From assembly GCA_037447655.1 (NCBI GenBank), contig JBBHKE010003048.1:126001-144752 (forward strand): a stretch of 18,752 nt of DNA. Direction: 5' to 3'. Under the pieces are notes generated by a model. The model was not told the DNA's origin, ran no database searches, and was given only the letters and a program-made list of their open reading frames with translations. Source of the DNA: Zygnema cylindricum (Eukaryota; Streptophyta; Zygnematophyceae; Zygnematales; Zygnemataceae). The translations under genes were made by a program, and so were the position numbers. Below, piece by piece: positions 1 to 8,572 of the stretch (position 1 is its first letter; every line of letters begins with the position of its first letter).

Positions 1-1290
1 TTATCGTTGAGCAATTCACTTAGGCCGTGTTGGCGAGCTTTCTCGAGCAGTTCGGGCCCTACAGCCATTCACCCCTGCCCTCGGATCTTTTTCCACTATT
101 GAGGTCTTTCGAGCTCTCCACCCCCTTGCACCTTCCACTTTACCCCTTTCCATCCACGCCTTTGAGCCTTCTAAGAGTTTTACTTTAGATCAGGAGGTTT
201 TCAGTAAGGCTCTTAGCTCTTCTCTTCACCTTTCAGCAGGGGACCCTCGGGCACAGTGTATGAGTTGTTTCACGATGTTTTGCCCCATGAATCAGGTGCC
301 CGGGGGTTCGATGTGTTTTCTCAATTATGTTCTCTTATTGCTAGTGGGGATGTTACCCCTCGGATTTGTGATCTTCTCACGGCGTCCCGCCCTGTGGCAG
401 TCGCTAAACCTAATGGTGGGATCTGCCCTATCGTCGTGGGAGAGGTTTTATATAGATTGGTGGCTCGTGCGATATGTCTCCAGCGCCAACCAGCTTTCCA
501 TGATTATTTCTCTCCTCGTCGGTTTGGAGTGGCCACAAGAGGGGGTTGTGAGGCCGTGGTTCACAAGATTTGGGCTTTGTTGGATGTTCATCCGGATTGG
601 TTGGTCCTTCAGGTCTACGTTTCCAATGCCTTTTATACGCTGGATCGGAACGTGATTTTTTTCGGAGCTTATGGCGGCTCCATCTTTGATTGTCCAATTA
701 TTCGCATTTGTGAGAGATTTATATTCTGTGACAAGCGGCCTTTCCTTCTCGGCCGACGGTGATCTCCTTCCTCTCCCCTCTGCGACTAGCACTCGCCAAG
801 GTGTCCCTCTCGGCGGACCTTTCTTCGCCCTCGCCCATTACCGGGCCCTCCATGCCTCCACAACCGCCTTCCCTTTTTGCCTTTTCCCTTCGGTCGCAGA
901 TGATACGCACATTATTGGGCCCAGAGAACAAGTCGTGTTGGCATATGATTTTTTTGAAGGAACGTTTAGCCAAACTCAACCCTTTAGTCCAGCCGTCGAA
1001 GTGTGTTATTTAGTCTCCTCAAGATATTCCACTTTGTTTTAATCCCCCTCCTGGTTTTCAAAACATTTCTTCCTCCGATGGCATTCGTGTGCTTAGTTGC
1101 CCCCTTGGTTCGGATACTTTCGCGACCTAATTCCTTCATGATGCTTTACAGACAGATGTGGCCCAAGTGGACTACCTTCCTCATCTTCCCGATCCCTAAG
1201 TTGCTTTTGCTACGTTAACGAGGTGTTTTCCCTACCGCCCTTTTTACCTTACTCGTACTTCCCCTCCTACCTCGACGTTTACAAAAAAAA
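1..1290 (+). pseudogene. Degenerate LINE-type (non-LTR) reverse transcriptase
   Basis: Remains of a non-LTR retrotransposon reverse transcriptase, the enzyme that copies element RNA into DNA at the target site. The window opens inside it. Frame 1 (about 241-660) carries a GPSG motif at 241-252, then KPNGGICPIVVGEVLYRL from about 406, which fits the KPxGGxRPIAVGE finger motif of this RT group. The reading then moves to frame 2 (about 671-1010) with QGVPLGGPFFALAHYRAL and the catalytic block VADD (893-904), where a Tyr or Phe would be usual before ADD. It moves again to frame 3 (about 1014-1275), with SPQDIPLCFNPPPGF, LSCPLGSDTF and RCFPYRPFYLTRT, interrupted by two in-frame stops. Two frameshifts and the stops make it non-functional. 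No endonuclease domain, poly-A tail or target duplication is visible. The family assignment rests on recognised motifs; the clade is uncertain. Confidence 0.82.
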
Positions 1291-2107
1291 CAATTCTTTA
1301 AAATTACAACAAACCTCAAGTCGATACTTAGAATGTACTTCATGTATGTCGTCACGTGAACGCATTTTGGCGTTTTCCTTTTTTCGACCCCCGGGCAAGA
1401 GAATCCAGCCCGTCAAAAAACTTCGTCAAAAATCACCTCGCAACTTGATTTCAGGGAAAGTACCACCCAAACAACGAATGAAAAATGACTCACGCACGCG
1501 CCACACGAGTAGGAAAATTTTAGGACGAGGGAGAGTACACGCTATTTTTCTCCTTGCCCGTCATGTGCATGTACGGAAAAGAAGAGGATGTACGGAAAAA
1601 AGTCTGCATGGGTCTCGGACCTCCAATTTCATTCATGGGTCCTCGATAGAATTTTGCATCGTAGTCGCCTCTCCCCTCTCCCTCTCACACTATCACTTTT
1701 CTCTCACACTTTTTAGAAGGAGGCACGACAAAACTGGTATGAAATGAAAGATATTTGAAAAATAATTATTTTGACTTCCTTTGTGTATATTTTTATTGCA
1801 AGTAGAGCGAAAAAAGTAGAGAAAACGAAATCGGGTACTCACGGCCGAAAGTTCATGAATCTCTGACGTCACAAGTGAGCGTGACGTCACAATGTTACAA
1901 AACCCGAAACATCTGCCATGTCACAAAATTACAAAAATGTAGCCGTCTACAACTGTCGCTGTTTTTGTTGGCGTCACCAATTTCGTAGTCGTCGTCAACC
2001 GTCACAAAGTTGTACCTACGTCTACAACCGTCACATTTCAAAGTTCCGATTTCATTTTCGCATATAGGGCAAAGTAGTACGGAACACTACACTACACCGC
2101 GAATCGT

Positions 2108-2130
2108 AATTAGAGTAAATTACTCTAATT
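2108..2130. repeat. Perfect 11-bp palindrome with a degenerate second copy
   Basis: AATTAGAGTAA and TTACTCTAATT form a perfect inverted repeat around a single A. A degenerate copy of the same figure (AATAGAGTAAATGATTCTAATT) lies about 55 bp downstream at 2163-2184. The figure could be a protein-binding palindrome or a decayed element end. No function can be assigned. Confidence 0.7.
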
Positions 2131-2410
2131 CGGTCGCTCGAAATTTCGACTCTATCACATCAAATAGAGTAAATGATTCTAATTTTTTCATTATACTATT
2201 TAAGGTAAGGTTTGAGAATACAACTTTTTAATCGTAACCATCATATCTACAATCTGACATGTATCTATAGAGAAAATATGTTTTAAGAGACAAAAAAATC
2301 ATACATGCTAAATACGATCGACGGTGTACTAAATCGAGCGTTTTTAGGAGTGAAGGTCGCGTGTAAAAGGGTCCACGTCGCCTTTCACTCCTATCACTCC
2401 AATTTCCCTT

Positions 2411-2442
2411 CACAACGCCTCGCGCCGCGCCGCGCGGCGTGT
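2411..2442. other. GC-rich hairpin in AT-rich DNA
   Basis: A run built from CGC/GCG steps contains CGCCGCG and CGCGGCG separated by a 3-base loop, so it can fold into a 7-bp stem. It stands out from the AT-rich surroundings. It lies downstream of the Helitron helicase stop (3018) in the Helitron's minus-strand direction, where a 3'-terminal hairpin would be expected, but no CTRR terminus follows within the usual 10-15 bases, so it is not called the Helitron end. Confidence 0.5.
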
Positions 2443-2480
2443 CACAAGTATAAATATGTTTAGGGTTTTTTCCTCACTAG

Positions 2481-3017
2481 TAACTCAATGCCTATTACAC
2501 GGAAAACGTTCGTGTTGTGTATGTTTAAGGTTGTATAGAGTTTTTGTACTCTATATATTCAAGAACAACTACAGGTGGGTTTTTTGATGATCTATACAAA
2601 TGTAAATTATATGTGGGAATAGCAACCATAGGGTGTTTTGATTTACAACACAAATATAGACAATTTTAAACCGAAATAATGTCCCATGTAAGATGTCATT
2701 TTGTGCAAACAAACATGTTTTGAAGTTCATAATCATATTTTGTCTACTTCACAACAGGAATATTGTAGTTGAGATTAAATGGGTTTATTGATGACTGAGT
2801 GTCACCTTTGTCATAACGTTCATTGGTGTTTCGCTCTAGCAATTTCAATTAACTAACCATTCTCCGCCTATATCTACGTGTAACTGTCAGAAATCAAATG
2901 TTTATTTTTAGCTACAGATTTTAAATTGGTGTATTTTTTAACACAATGTGTTTTTGAAATTATAGCCTTAGCATATAATTTGTCTACTTGTGTCACTTAT
3001 AATTCAACTGATGTACA
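2481..3017. other. AT-rich non-coding stretch below the Helitron helicase
   Basis: No gene is visible. The stretch is AT-rich and lies immediately 3' (minus-strand sense) of the helicase stop, so it probably holds the Helitron 3' untranslated region. A weak end candidate is the CTAG at 2477-2480, which reads CTAGT on the minus strand, preceded there by a 5-bp stem (ACACG/CGTGT, 2497-2515). The stem is short and the spacing longer than usual, so the terminus remains unresolved. Confidence 0.45.
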
Positions 3018-3462
3018 CTATGCATTAATACCACTCTTGTAAACAACATTTTTGGTATACGTTGCGTTTTCATCCTCAACTATCAGTTCTTCGATCAACA
3101 CTTTTACATTGGGGCGTAAAGTGACCCGCGACAACGCCTCATATAGTTGTCCATGTGCAAACACCGATTGGGGCAAATACAGACCCAAATGGTGTATTGA
3201 TTGTCTTTGTGCTTTGTTCGTTGTCATAGCAAATCCTACTTGTACTAGAAACTGTCGCTGTTTGATTTGGAATGGCAAAGTTTTTTCGTTGCTGATCATC
3301 GGTATACGCGGAATGAAAATTTCGGTGTTTCGTGCAACACCAGTGAGTATTTTTGCGTGAATGCAGTTTTTGGAAAGACCCACCACTCGTAGTTTGGTTC
3401 CATTACAAAGTCCCTTTTCACCCTTGATATTACGCAGTAGAATGATTGGTGTACCTGTTTCA
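3018..3462 (-). pseudogene. Helitron PIF1-like helicase, C-terminal part
   Basis: C-terminal end of the Helitron helicase, a 5'-3' DNA helicase of the PIF1/RecD2 superfamily that unwinds DNA during rolling-circle transposition. Reading down from 3462 it starts with TGTPIILLRN, followed by GLCNGTKLRVVGLSKN, which is characteristic of this family. The late helicase motifs follow: FAMTTNKAQRQSIHHLGLYL (motif V region, where TINKAQGQS is usual) and VFAHGQLYEALSRVT (motif VI; VFSHGQLYVALSRV is usual). The frame ends at a stop at 3018-3020 after KSGINA, close to where family members end. This part is an uninterrupted frame of about 145 codons, but it is cut from the rest of the helicase by the AT-rich insert and lies in a different frame. 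Confidence 0.88.
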
Positions 3463-3775
3463 AATCGATAAATGTTAATTAATATGTATTCAATATCTGA
3501 TTATATGTTTTCTGTTGATATGATTTAAATTATTGAAATTACAAATTGTGGTTTGTATTGATGTGCATATTTATCTCGATGTTTAAACATATAAATAACC
3601 ATGTGAACTTGCATTAATTTGATTTATATTAAAAAATATATATTTAATATATAATTATGTTATTTTAGTTAATTTTGATTTAATCATAGGCATAATGGAT
3701 TGTGGATAATTGATTATATACATTTTCATATTGATATTTAAAGACTTAAAAAACTGTATGATAAATGAGGTTATG
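3461..3775. other. AT-rich insert in the helicase, flanked by 22-bp direct repeats
   Basis: The helicase homology breaks here. Just left of the insert (3439-3460) and just right of it (3776-3797) lie copies of one 22-bp segment with 3 mismatches (AGAATGATTGGTGTACCTGT... and AGAATAATTGATGTAGCTGT...). Both encode the same conserved helicase stretch (TGTPIIL and TATSIIL on the minus strand), so that piece of gene is duplicated around the insert. The 315-bp insert is very AT-rich, has no open frame of note and no clear inverted ends. It could be an insertion with a long target duplication, filler DNA from break repair, or a decayed intron; the expected GT donor is not seen at the minus-strand 5' edge. 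Confidence 0.6.
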
Positions 3776-4807
3776 AGAATAATTGATGTAGCTGTTTTTA
3801 GTTTGAGGTTGTGCGGTGGGATGCCATTGATTGTTAAGGAGTTGAGGAATTCTTGTGGCAACAATAATTGTTGATCAGGTTCTTTGATCTACACTGAGTC
3901 TACAAAAATGTATTCATGCTCATGTTCAGGTATGTTCCGCATCACCAAATCGTTGACGATGTTAATATTCACATTGCGAAGAGATAGTATAGCACGATCT
4001 GAGAAGTGTGCATCGTGTATGTATTGCGTTATAACGTTTGGGAAGGTGCATTGAATGAGTTTCTCCAAGTTTGTATTCGTGTCATTCCTTCTGTGTAACC
4101 CTAAATCTTTTGGGAGCATTATGTACTCTGGTGATAACTGTGGGTGTGGTTCGTGTCGCCCCTCCCCAACTTGAAGCAAAAAGTTAGCGAATTCCTAGAG
4201 TGTTGAGGCGGCAATGTTATCTTGAGCTATGGGAACACGCATATTTATTTTCAGACGAAGTTGTTTGAATTTTTGCCATAGGGGGCTGTTTTTTACGCAT
4301 GCTGCGATGATTTGAGCATCTATGGCTTTTTGAATTACTGGGAGGCATTGACGAAAGTTGCCTGCTATGAGAAACACTACATTCCCAAATGGTTTCTCAT
4401 CTCCTCGTAAATCTTGCAATGTTCTACCCACTACCTCAAGTAAATGTCGATGAGACATAGAAACTTCATCCCAAACGATTAGAGAGGTTTGACGCAATAG
4501 CTCTGCAAGATCTGATTGAGAAGAGATATTGCATGTAGATTGAGCATCTATATGTAATGGGAGCATAAATCTTGAGTGCGTTGTCTTTCATCTTGTCAAT
4601 AACAATGTTGCTATACCACTAGCAGCAACGGCGATAGCTATTTTGGCGTTAGAACGCACTTTTGCCAAAACCTTCTCTATGTAAAATGACTTTCCTGTTC
4701 ATCCTAGTAAATCAAGAAAGAAGCAAGTTTCGGCCTTTGAAGTATCTTGTACTGCATTTGTAACTACGTCATATGTTTTTTTTTTGTTCCACATTGAGTG
4801 TGGTGAC
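3776..4807 (-). pseudogene. Helitron PIF1-like helicase, N-terminal and middle part
   Basis: Main body of the Helitron helicase, in one continuous minus-strand frame from 4807 down to about 3776. In order: KKKTYDVVTNAVQDTSKAET; the Walker A region LLG*TGKSF, where a TGA (4699-4701) replaces a Gly of GGTGKS; VAASGIATLLL; a second stop (4588-4590); Walker B LIVWDEVSM; motif III VVFLIAGNFRQCLPVI (GGDFRQ is usual); and LRLKINMRV. Past a stop at 4195-4197 comes FLLQVGEG, and past a stop at 3889-3891 comes PQEFLNSLTINGIPPHNLKL. Four in-frame stops but no frameshift suggest decay mainly by point mutation. The copia element sits directly upstream (4813), so the start of this part was separated from the Rep half. 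Confidence 0.9.
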
Positions 4808-4812
4808 AAAAG
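4808..4812. repeat. Target-site duplication, left copy (AAAAG)
   Basis: Five bases, AAAAG, immediately before the TG of the 5' LTR. The identical AAAAG follows the CA of the 3' LTR at 11130-11134. Five-base duplications are typical of Ty1/copia integrases. Confidence 0.93.
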
Positions 4813-4967
4813 TGTTGAAAAAAGAGGTATTTTGTAGTCTTTCCTGTGGACTTACTACAACCCTCATACTTGTCGTAGTCACTGAGGACCTGCGGACAGC
4901 CATGGCTGCGTGCTGCAGCTAAAGGAGACACGCAGATAATCCAGTACAGTTTTTCTGCAAAATATAA

Positions 4968-5046
4968 CTGCCCCTTGTGGGACTTGATCCTGTGACCTCT
5001 GGATGATCACCGTACGGACTAGCCGCGCGCCTTATCCGGTAAGTCT
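4968..5046 (-). other. tRNA-like segment (A-box and B-box candidates) in the 5' LTR
   Basis: On the minus strand, TTACCGGATAAGG (5042-5030) resembles a tRNA D-arm/A box, and GGATCAAGTCC (4990-4980) fits the Pol III B box GGTTCRANNCC with one or two changes, followed by CCACAAGGGGCA like a T-arm/acceptor side. The two boxes are about 39 bases apart, within the tRNA range. The T-stem pairing is incomplete, so this is a tRNA-derived or tRNA-mimicking segment, not a working tRNA gene. The 3' LTR has the same segment (B box at 10327-10337), and a related one lies at 14012-14085. Confidence 0.45.
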
Positions 5047-5407
5047 TGAAGAAATCGATAAATGCATATGGCGCGATATTTATTTAAAGCAATACCGCGC
5101 CGGACATTTCATTTAACTAATTACGGGAAGATTTATGCATGGAAACATACCAGTCCGCACGAAATCGGGACCGCACGAAATATACGAATTAACATTTAAT
5201 TTTCAACGGACGAAATCAAATGTCTAGCTCTGATCGAACGGCTCACAGTGAAGCCGGAATGCCGGAATAGCCGTTTGACGGTTTGCAGACCAGATGTCGG
5301 TGGATGACACGTGGCAACATATGGTTGGGTAGCGGATATCACGGGAGGAGCAACTACGGCTCCAGAACTGACACGCGTCAACGGAACGGCCATACCCTAC
5401 TATCGCC

Positions 5408-5444
5408 GTACAAGAAGTACAACGGTACGTGTACCTTCTTGTAC
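5408..5444. promoter_or_regulatory. Inverted repeat upstream of the LTR TATA box
   Basis: GTACAAGAAG (5408-5417) is perfectly complementary in reverse to CTTCTTGTAC (5435-5444). TAC and GGTAC next to the arms lengthen the stem with one bulged base. It lies about 110 bases before the TATA-like sequence, where enhancer or repressor sites of copia LTRs often lie. The 3' LTR keeps it unchanged at 10755-10791, suggesting either constraint or recent origin. Confidence 0.6.
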
Positions 5445-5549
5445 TTTACAGTCTTATGATTGGTTGAAGTACCTTAGTAGTAGGCTTAGAGAGGTAGCTT
5501 AGGACTTAGAATATTTTTGGTTTTCCAGCCTCTCTCCCAGAGTGCACTT

Positions 5550-5559
5550 GTATTTATAG
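5550..5559 (+). promoter_or_regulatory. TATA-like box of the LTR promoter
   Basis: GTATTTATAG stands about 230 bases before the LTR end and is the best TATA-like match downstream of the inverted repeat. The same sequence occurs in the 3' LTR at 10897-10906. The transcription start would be about 30 bases further on; this is inferred from position only. Confidence 0.5.
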
Positions 5560-5782
5560 ACCAACTTTGGTCAGCCATAACTTAATGCTCAGGTGAGCAA
5601 TTTTAGTGATTCTTTTTGCAGCGGACTCAGGGGAGTCCAGGCTACACAGGGGTGTAGTCGGTCAGAGTTTTTGCGTCCCAGGGTGGGACTTATTCACTGT
5701 CAAAGTCAAAAGTGCATATACTATCCTAGAGGCTTCACATAAGCTGGACATTCTGTGTACCAATAGAGGTCACAGAATTACA

Positions 5783-5794
5783 TGTTATGGGGCC
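5783..5794 (+). other. Primer-binding site (degenerate initiator-Met tRNA type)
   Basis: TGTTATGGGGCC directly follows the LTR end. The usual plant copia site is TGGTATCAGAGC (initiator tRNA-Met 3' end). Several positions agree (TG.TAT..G..C), the rest do not, so the site is either mutated or uses another primer. The first gag ATG (5787) overlaps it, which is unusually close. Confidence 0.5.
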
Positions 5795-6912
5795 ACCGTC
5801 TAGGGTGCCCATTTTTAATGGAACAAGGTTTATTTATTGGAAAACTATGATGAGGGGTGCATTGTTTGAAAAAAGGCTTTGGGGCATTGTGAGTGGTCGT
5901 GTGCGTCGGCCATTTGCAAAATTGGGAGTTCCACCAAGGTTTAGAGGATCTCGGTTCACACGGGGGCAGAGGAGGTAGAGGATGTTAGAGAAAGCATCGT
6001 GGCGGAGATAGAGAAGGAGAACGGGAAGGAGAAACTCACACCGATGCCTACTGGATCGGTTCCGATAGTAGATGTTCAGAAAATGAGGCTAATGATAATG
6101 AAATCTGGGATTTCAACAATACGGTGGCGACTCATTTTATTCTCGGGCGTCTCACCCAGGCAGTGGCTACACCTCATCTTCATGTTGACAAGGCAAACGA
6201 GTTGTGGGAGGCTCTTGTTAACATTTACAAGAGTGGTACAATTCAGCAGCAATAGCTGGCAGATCAGAAGGTACAAGCATATGTATACAAAGGGGGAAAG
6301 ATGTTAGATTTTTGTAATGACTTGGCTGAGTTATTTATAGAGTTGGAGAGTGAAGGGAAAAGGGAGACCGAGAAAGAGAAGGTGAATACTTTGTTGATGA
6401 AACTCCCAGATGATTATGAAAACATTTTTAACATGGTTCAGGACTTGCCAGATCATCGATGGATCTGGAACTCCGTTGTGGGAATAATTTTGGTTCGGGA
6501 AAGAACAATTGAGATTCGGAGAGGGGGAAAGAGTGTTCAGGCATTGGCTGCTGGTACTAACTGGGGGGATAAGGATTCCAAGAAACCTTATGGGAATTTT
6601 GGTGGAGGAGGAAAAAGAAACCATGACGGATATGGACCAATGGCTCCGAAGGGGCTTTGCCATTTTTGTAAGAAGCCGGGACACTACATCGCGGAGTGCA
6701 CTAAATTGACGGAGTTAAGATTGAAGGAGGAATCGATTGGAAAACCGGCCGGAAGGAAAAAAAAGGCATTTGTTGCGACACAAGTCGTGGGAGAGGATAA
6801 CGATGATGACAATGGAGAACTTCTCCTCGACGAGGAGTTGGAGGTGAAAGGTGAGCCTGAGATTTCCAAAGAGGCAAAAGTGTGCTTTCGGTGGAGTGAA
6901 AAAAGCTCTTGA
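5787..6912 (+). pseudogene. gag: copia gag (nucleocapsid) with zinc knuckle, broken
   Basis: Gag packages element RNA into virus-like particles. The reading starts at ATG 5787 with PPSRVPIFNGTRFIYWKTMM, the usual copia gag opening (P.F.G.NF..W). That frame ends at TAG 5976-5978, and the reading continues in a second frame (about 5965-6080, AEIEKENGKEKLTPMPTGSV). It moves to a third from about 6080 on: EIWDFNNTVATHFILGRL, then KANELWEALVNIYKSG, matching UBN2-type gag. An in-frame TAG lies at 6253-6255, then LLMKLPDDYENIFNMVQDL. The CCHC zinc knuckle CHFCKKPGHYIAEC (6658-6699) is intact and is followed by an acidic stretch. The frame ends at 6912, overlapping the pol frame that opens at 6851. 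Two frameshifts and one stop make it non-functional. Confidence 0.9.
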
Positions 6913-8572
6913 AGAAGGATGGATCATAGATTTAGGAGCCTCTATGCATATGTGTAGAGAAAAACCATTGTTTACCAAAATGAAAAAGATCCCTACTGTA
7001 GAGATAGAGTATGGGGATGGGAGGATAGTGACCACTAATTATGTGGGATCAGTAGATTTGAGGGTCCTAGTTGATGGAAAGACATCTATAGTCACTTTCT
7101 CTGATGTTCTTTTTATTCCAGAGCTGAACAAAAATCTTATCTCTACGTCGGTCTTAGATGATAAGGGCTTTGAGACTAGTACTAAGAAAGGAGTCTTCGT
7201 TACTAGCTATGAGAATGAAGTATACTTCACAGCTGAAAAGGGTAGCCAAGGAATGTTTAGGTTGAATTTGAGTAATGGAAAGACGGGAGTTTACTATGCT
7301 GGTGTAAGTGATTTGATGATGTGGCATAAAAGATTGGGACATGTGCATCCAGATAGATTGAAGGAAATGAAGAAAACGGGTGTAGATGAGGGCATACATT
7401 TTGGAGATAATGAGACTTTGGATGATTGTAGTGGGTGTGCTCAAGGAAAGGCCCACATATTGCCTTTTCCAAAAGCCGCAACATATAAGGGTGAAAAGGT
7501 TTTAGATTTGGTTCACACTGACATATGGGGACCGGCTAAAGTGCCATCAGTAGGAGGGAAAAGATTTATGCTTACAATCACTGATGATTGGTCTAGATAC
7601 TCTAGAGTATATTTCTTGAAAAACAAATCTGAGGCTTCGGCTTACTTTAAAGTATATGAATCATGGAGTGAAACGCTTCATGAGACACCTATAAAGAGAG
7701 TGAGAAGTGATAATGGGGGGGAATTCACTTCTAATGAATTTGAGGATTACTTGAAAGAGGAAGGTGTTCAACACCAAAAGACTGTCCCAAAAAATCCAGA
7801 ACAAAATGGTGTAGCCGAGAGAATAAATCAGACATTAAGTGATAGTGCCCGTAGCATGTTGACGGATAAAAAGATAAGGGAAAGCTTTTGGGCAGAAGCC
7901 ATGAATTGTGCTAACTATCTCAAAAATAAAGTCCTTACCTCAGTTGTAAAAGGTCAAACACCCTATGAAAGATGGACCAGGAGAAAACCTAACATATCAC
8001 ACTTAAAGGTGTTTGGAAGTCAAGTGTTTAGTTTAAACACAGAAAAATCTGATTGGAAGTTAGATGCTAGAGGAAAGCCGGGATACTTACTTGGGTATGA
8101 TGAGAACGTAAAAGGGTATAGAGTTTATGATCTCGGAAGAGAAGATATAATTCTAGTGAAACACTTGGTAGTTATGGATGAAGGAAAATCCATAGATCCC
8201 TTTAAGTACACTAAACCGGTCAGAATTAGAATTGAATCTGAAAGTAAGTTAGATTCAGATTCTAATAACCGAACTCAGGTTCAGCCTGACTTTGCAGAGA
8301 GAGAAGAAAAACTGACCAAGAGTGATCCTCTCTTGGAGTCACAACATCCGGTTCAAACCGAGGAAGAAAACGAAGAAAGACTGGAAATGGACGATGAACG
8401 TCCGGAGATGGACTCCACGGATAGGGGAGAAGGCGAAGTTGTTTGGAGAAACCCAAGATTACCCTCCATTCCAGCATCGAAGTTTGAAGGAGGAAGGAGA
8501 AGCAGCAAGAGACTTCAAGAGAGACAAGTGAACAATAAGGTAACTAAGCTGTCACATTTGAGTGAACCTTAG
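6851..8572 (+). pseudogene. pol: copia pol, first part: protease and integrase
   Basis: A 573-codon open frame; its GTG at 6851 is only the first possible start, and translation would normally come from gag. Protease: WIIDLGASMHMC at residues 24-35, where the aspartic protease active site should read D[S/T]GA; Leu at the second position probably inactivates it. GAG-pre-integrase and HHCC zinc domain: WHKRLGH (7322-7342) and CSGC (7427-7438). Integrase core: HTDIWGP (Asp 224), RSDNGGEF (Asp 287) and NGVAERIN (Glu 323) form a complete D-D-35-E triad. The C-terminal part holds FGSQVFSLNTEK and GKPGYLLGYDENVKGYRVYD, as usual before RT. The frame ends at TAG 8570-8572, close to a lost base that joined it to the RT part. 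Confidence 0.94.

Larger units (their letters stand above)
1291..2480. other. Non-coding stretch, no gene seen
   Basis: No reading frame here resembles a known protein; the longest plus frame (1223-1747) has low-complexity, basic composition and no recognisable motif. The stretch has a pyrimidine-rich run near 1668-1720, two TGACGTCA sites (about 1864 and 1881, in GACGTCACAA contexts), loosely repeated CTACAACYGTC / CCGTCACA words at 1940-2040, and an imperfect inverted repeat at 2346-2392 (AGGAGTGAAGG against CCTTTCACTCCT). It may be decayed transposon flank or Helitron 3' flank, but nothing establishes this. Confidence 0.6.
4813..5782 (+). repeat. 5' long terminal repeat
   Basis: Begins TGTTGAAAA and ends CAGAATTACA, 970 bp. 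It carries the element's promoter: a TATA-like TATTTATA near 5551-5558, preceded by an inverted repeat (5408-5444). A conserved block CATACTTGTCGTAGTCACTG (4866-4885), then GCCATGGCTGC (about 4899), recurs in the 3' LTR and in the diverged LTR at 12827. Short reading frames inside it are also present in the 3' LTR and are not treated as genes. Confidence 0.95.

Noticed and set aside
1223-1747. 174-codon plus frame after the LINE remnant
   Set aside because: Its start overlaps the RT remnant in another frame, the rest is basic low-complexity sequence with no recognisable domain.
3052-3360. 102-codon plus-strand frame
   Set aside because: It is the antisense shadow of the helicase C-terminus on the minus strand.
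4968-5046. Functional tRNA gene in the LTR
   Set aside because: T-stem and acceptor pairing are incomplete and the A box is weak; called only tRNA-like.
5196-5502. Overlapping short frames in both LTRs (5196-5393 minus, 5311-5502 plus; again at 10543-10740 and 10658-10849)
   Set aside because: Present in both copies only because the LTR is duplicated; no start context, domain or codon signal supports a protein.
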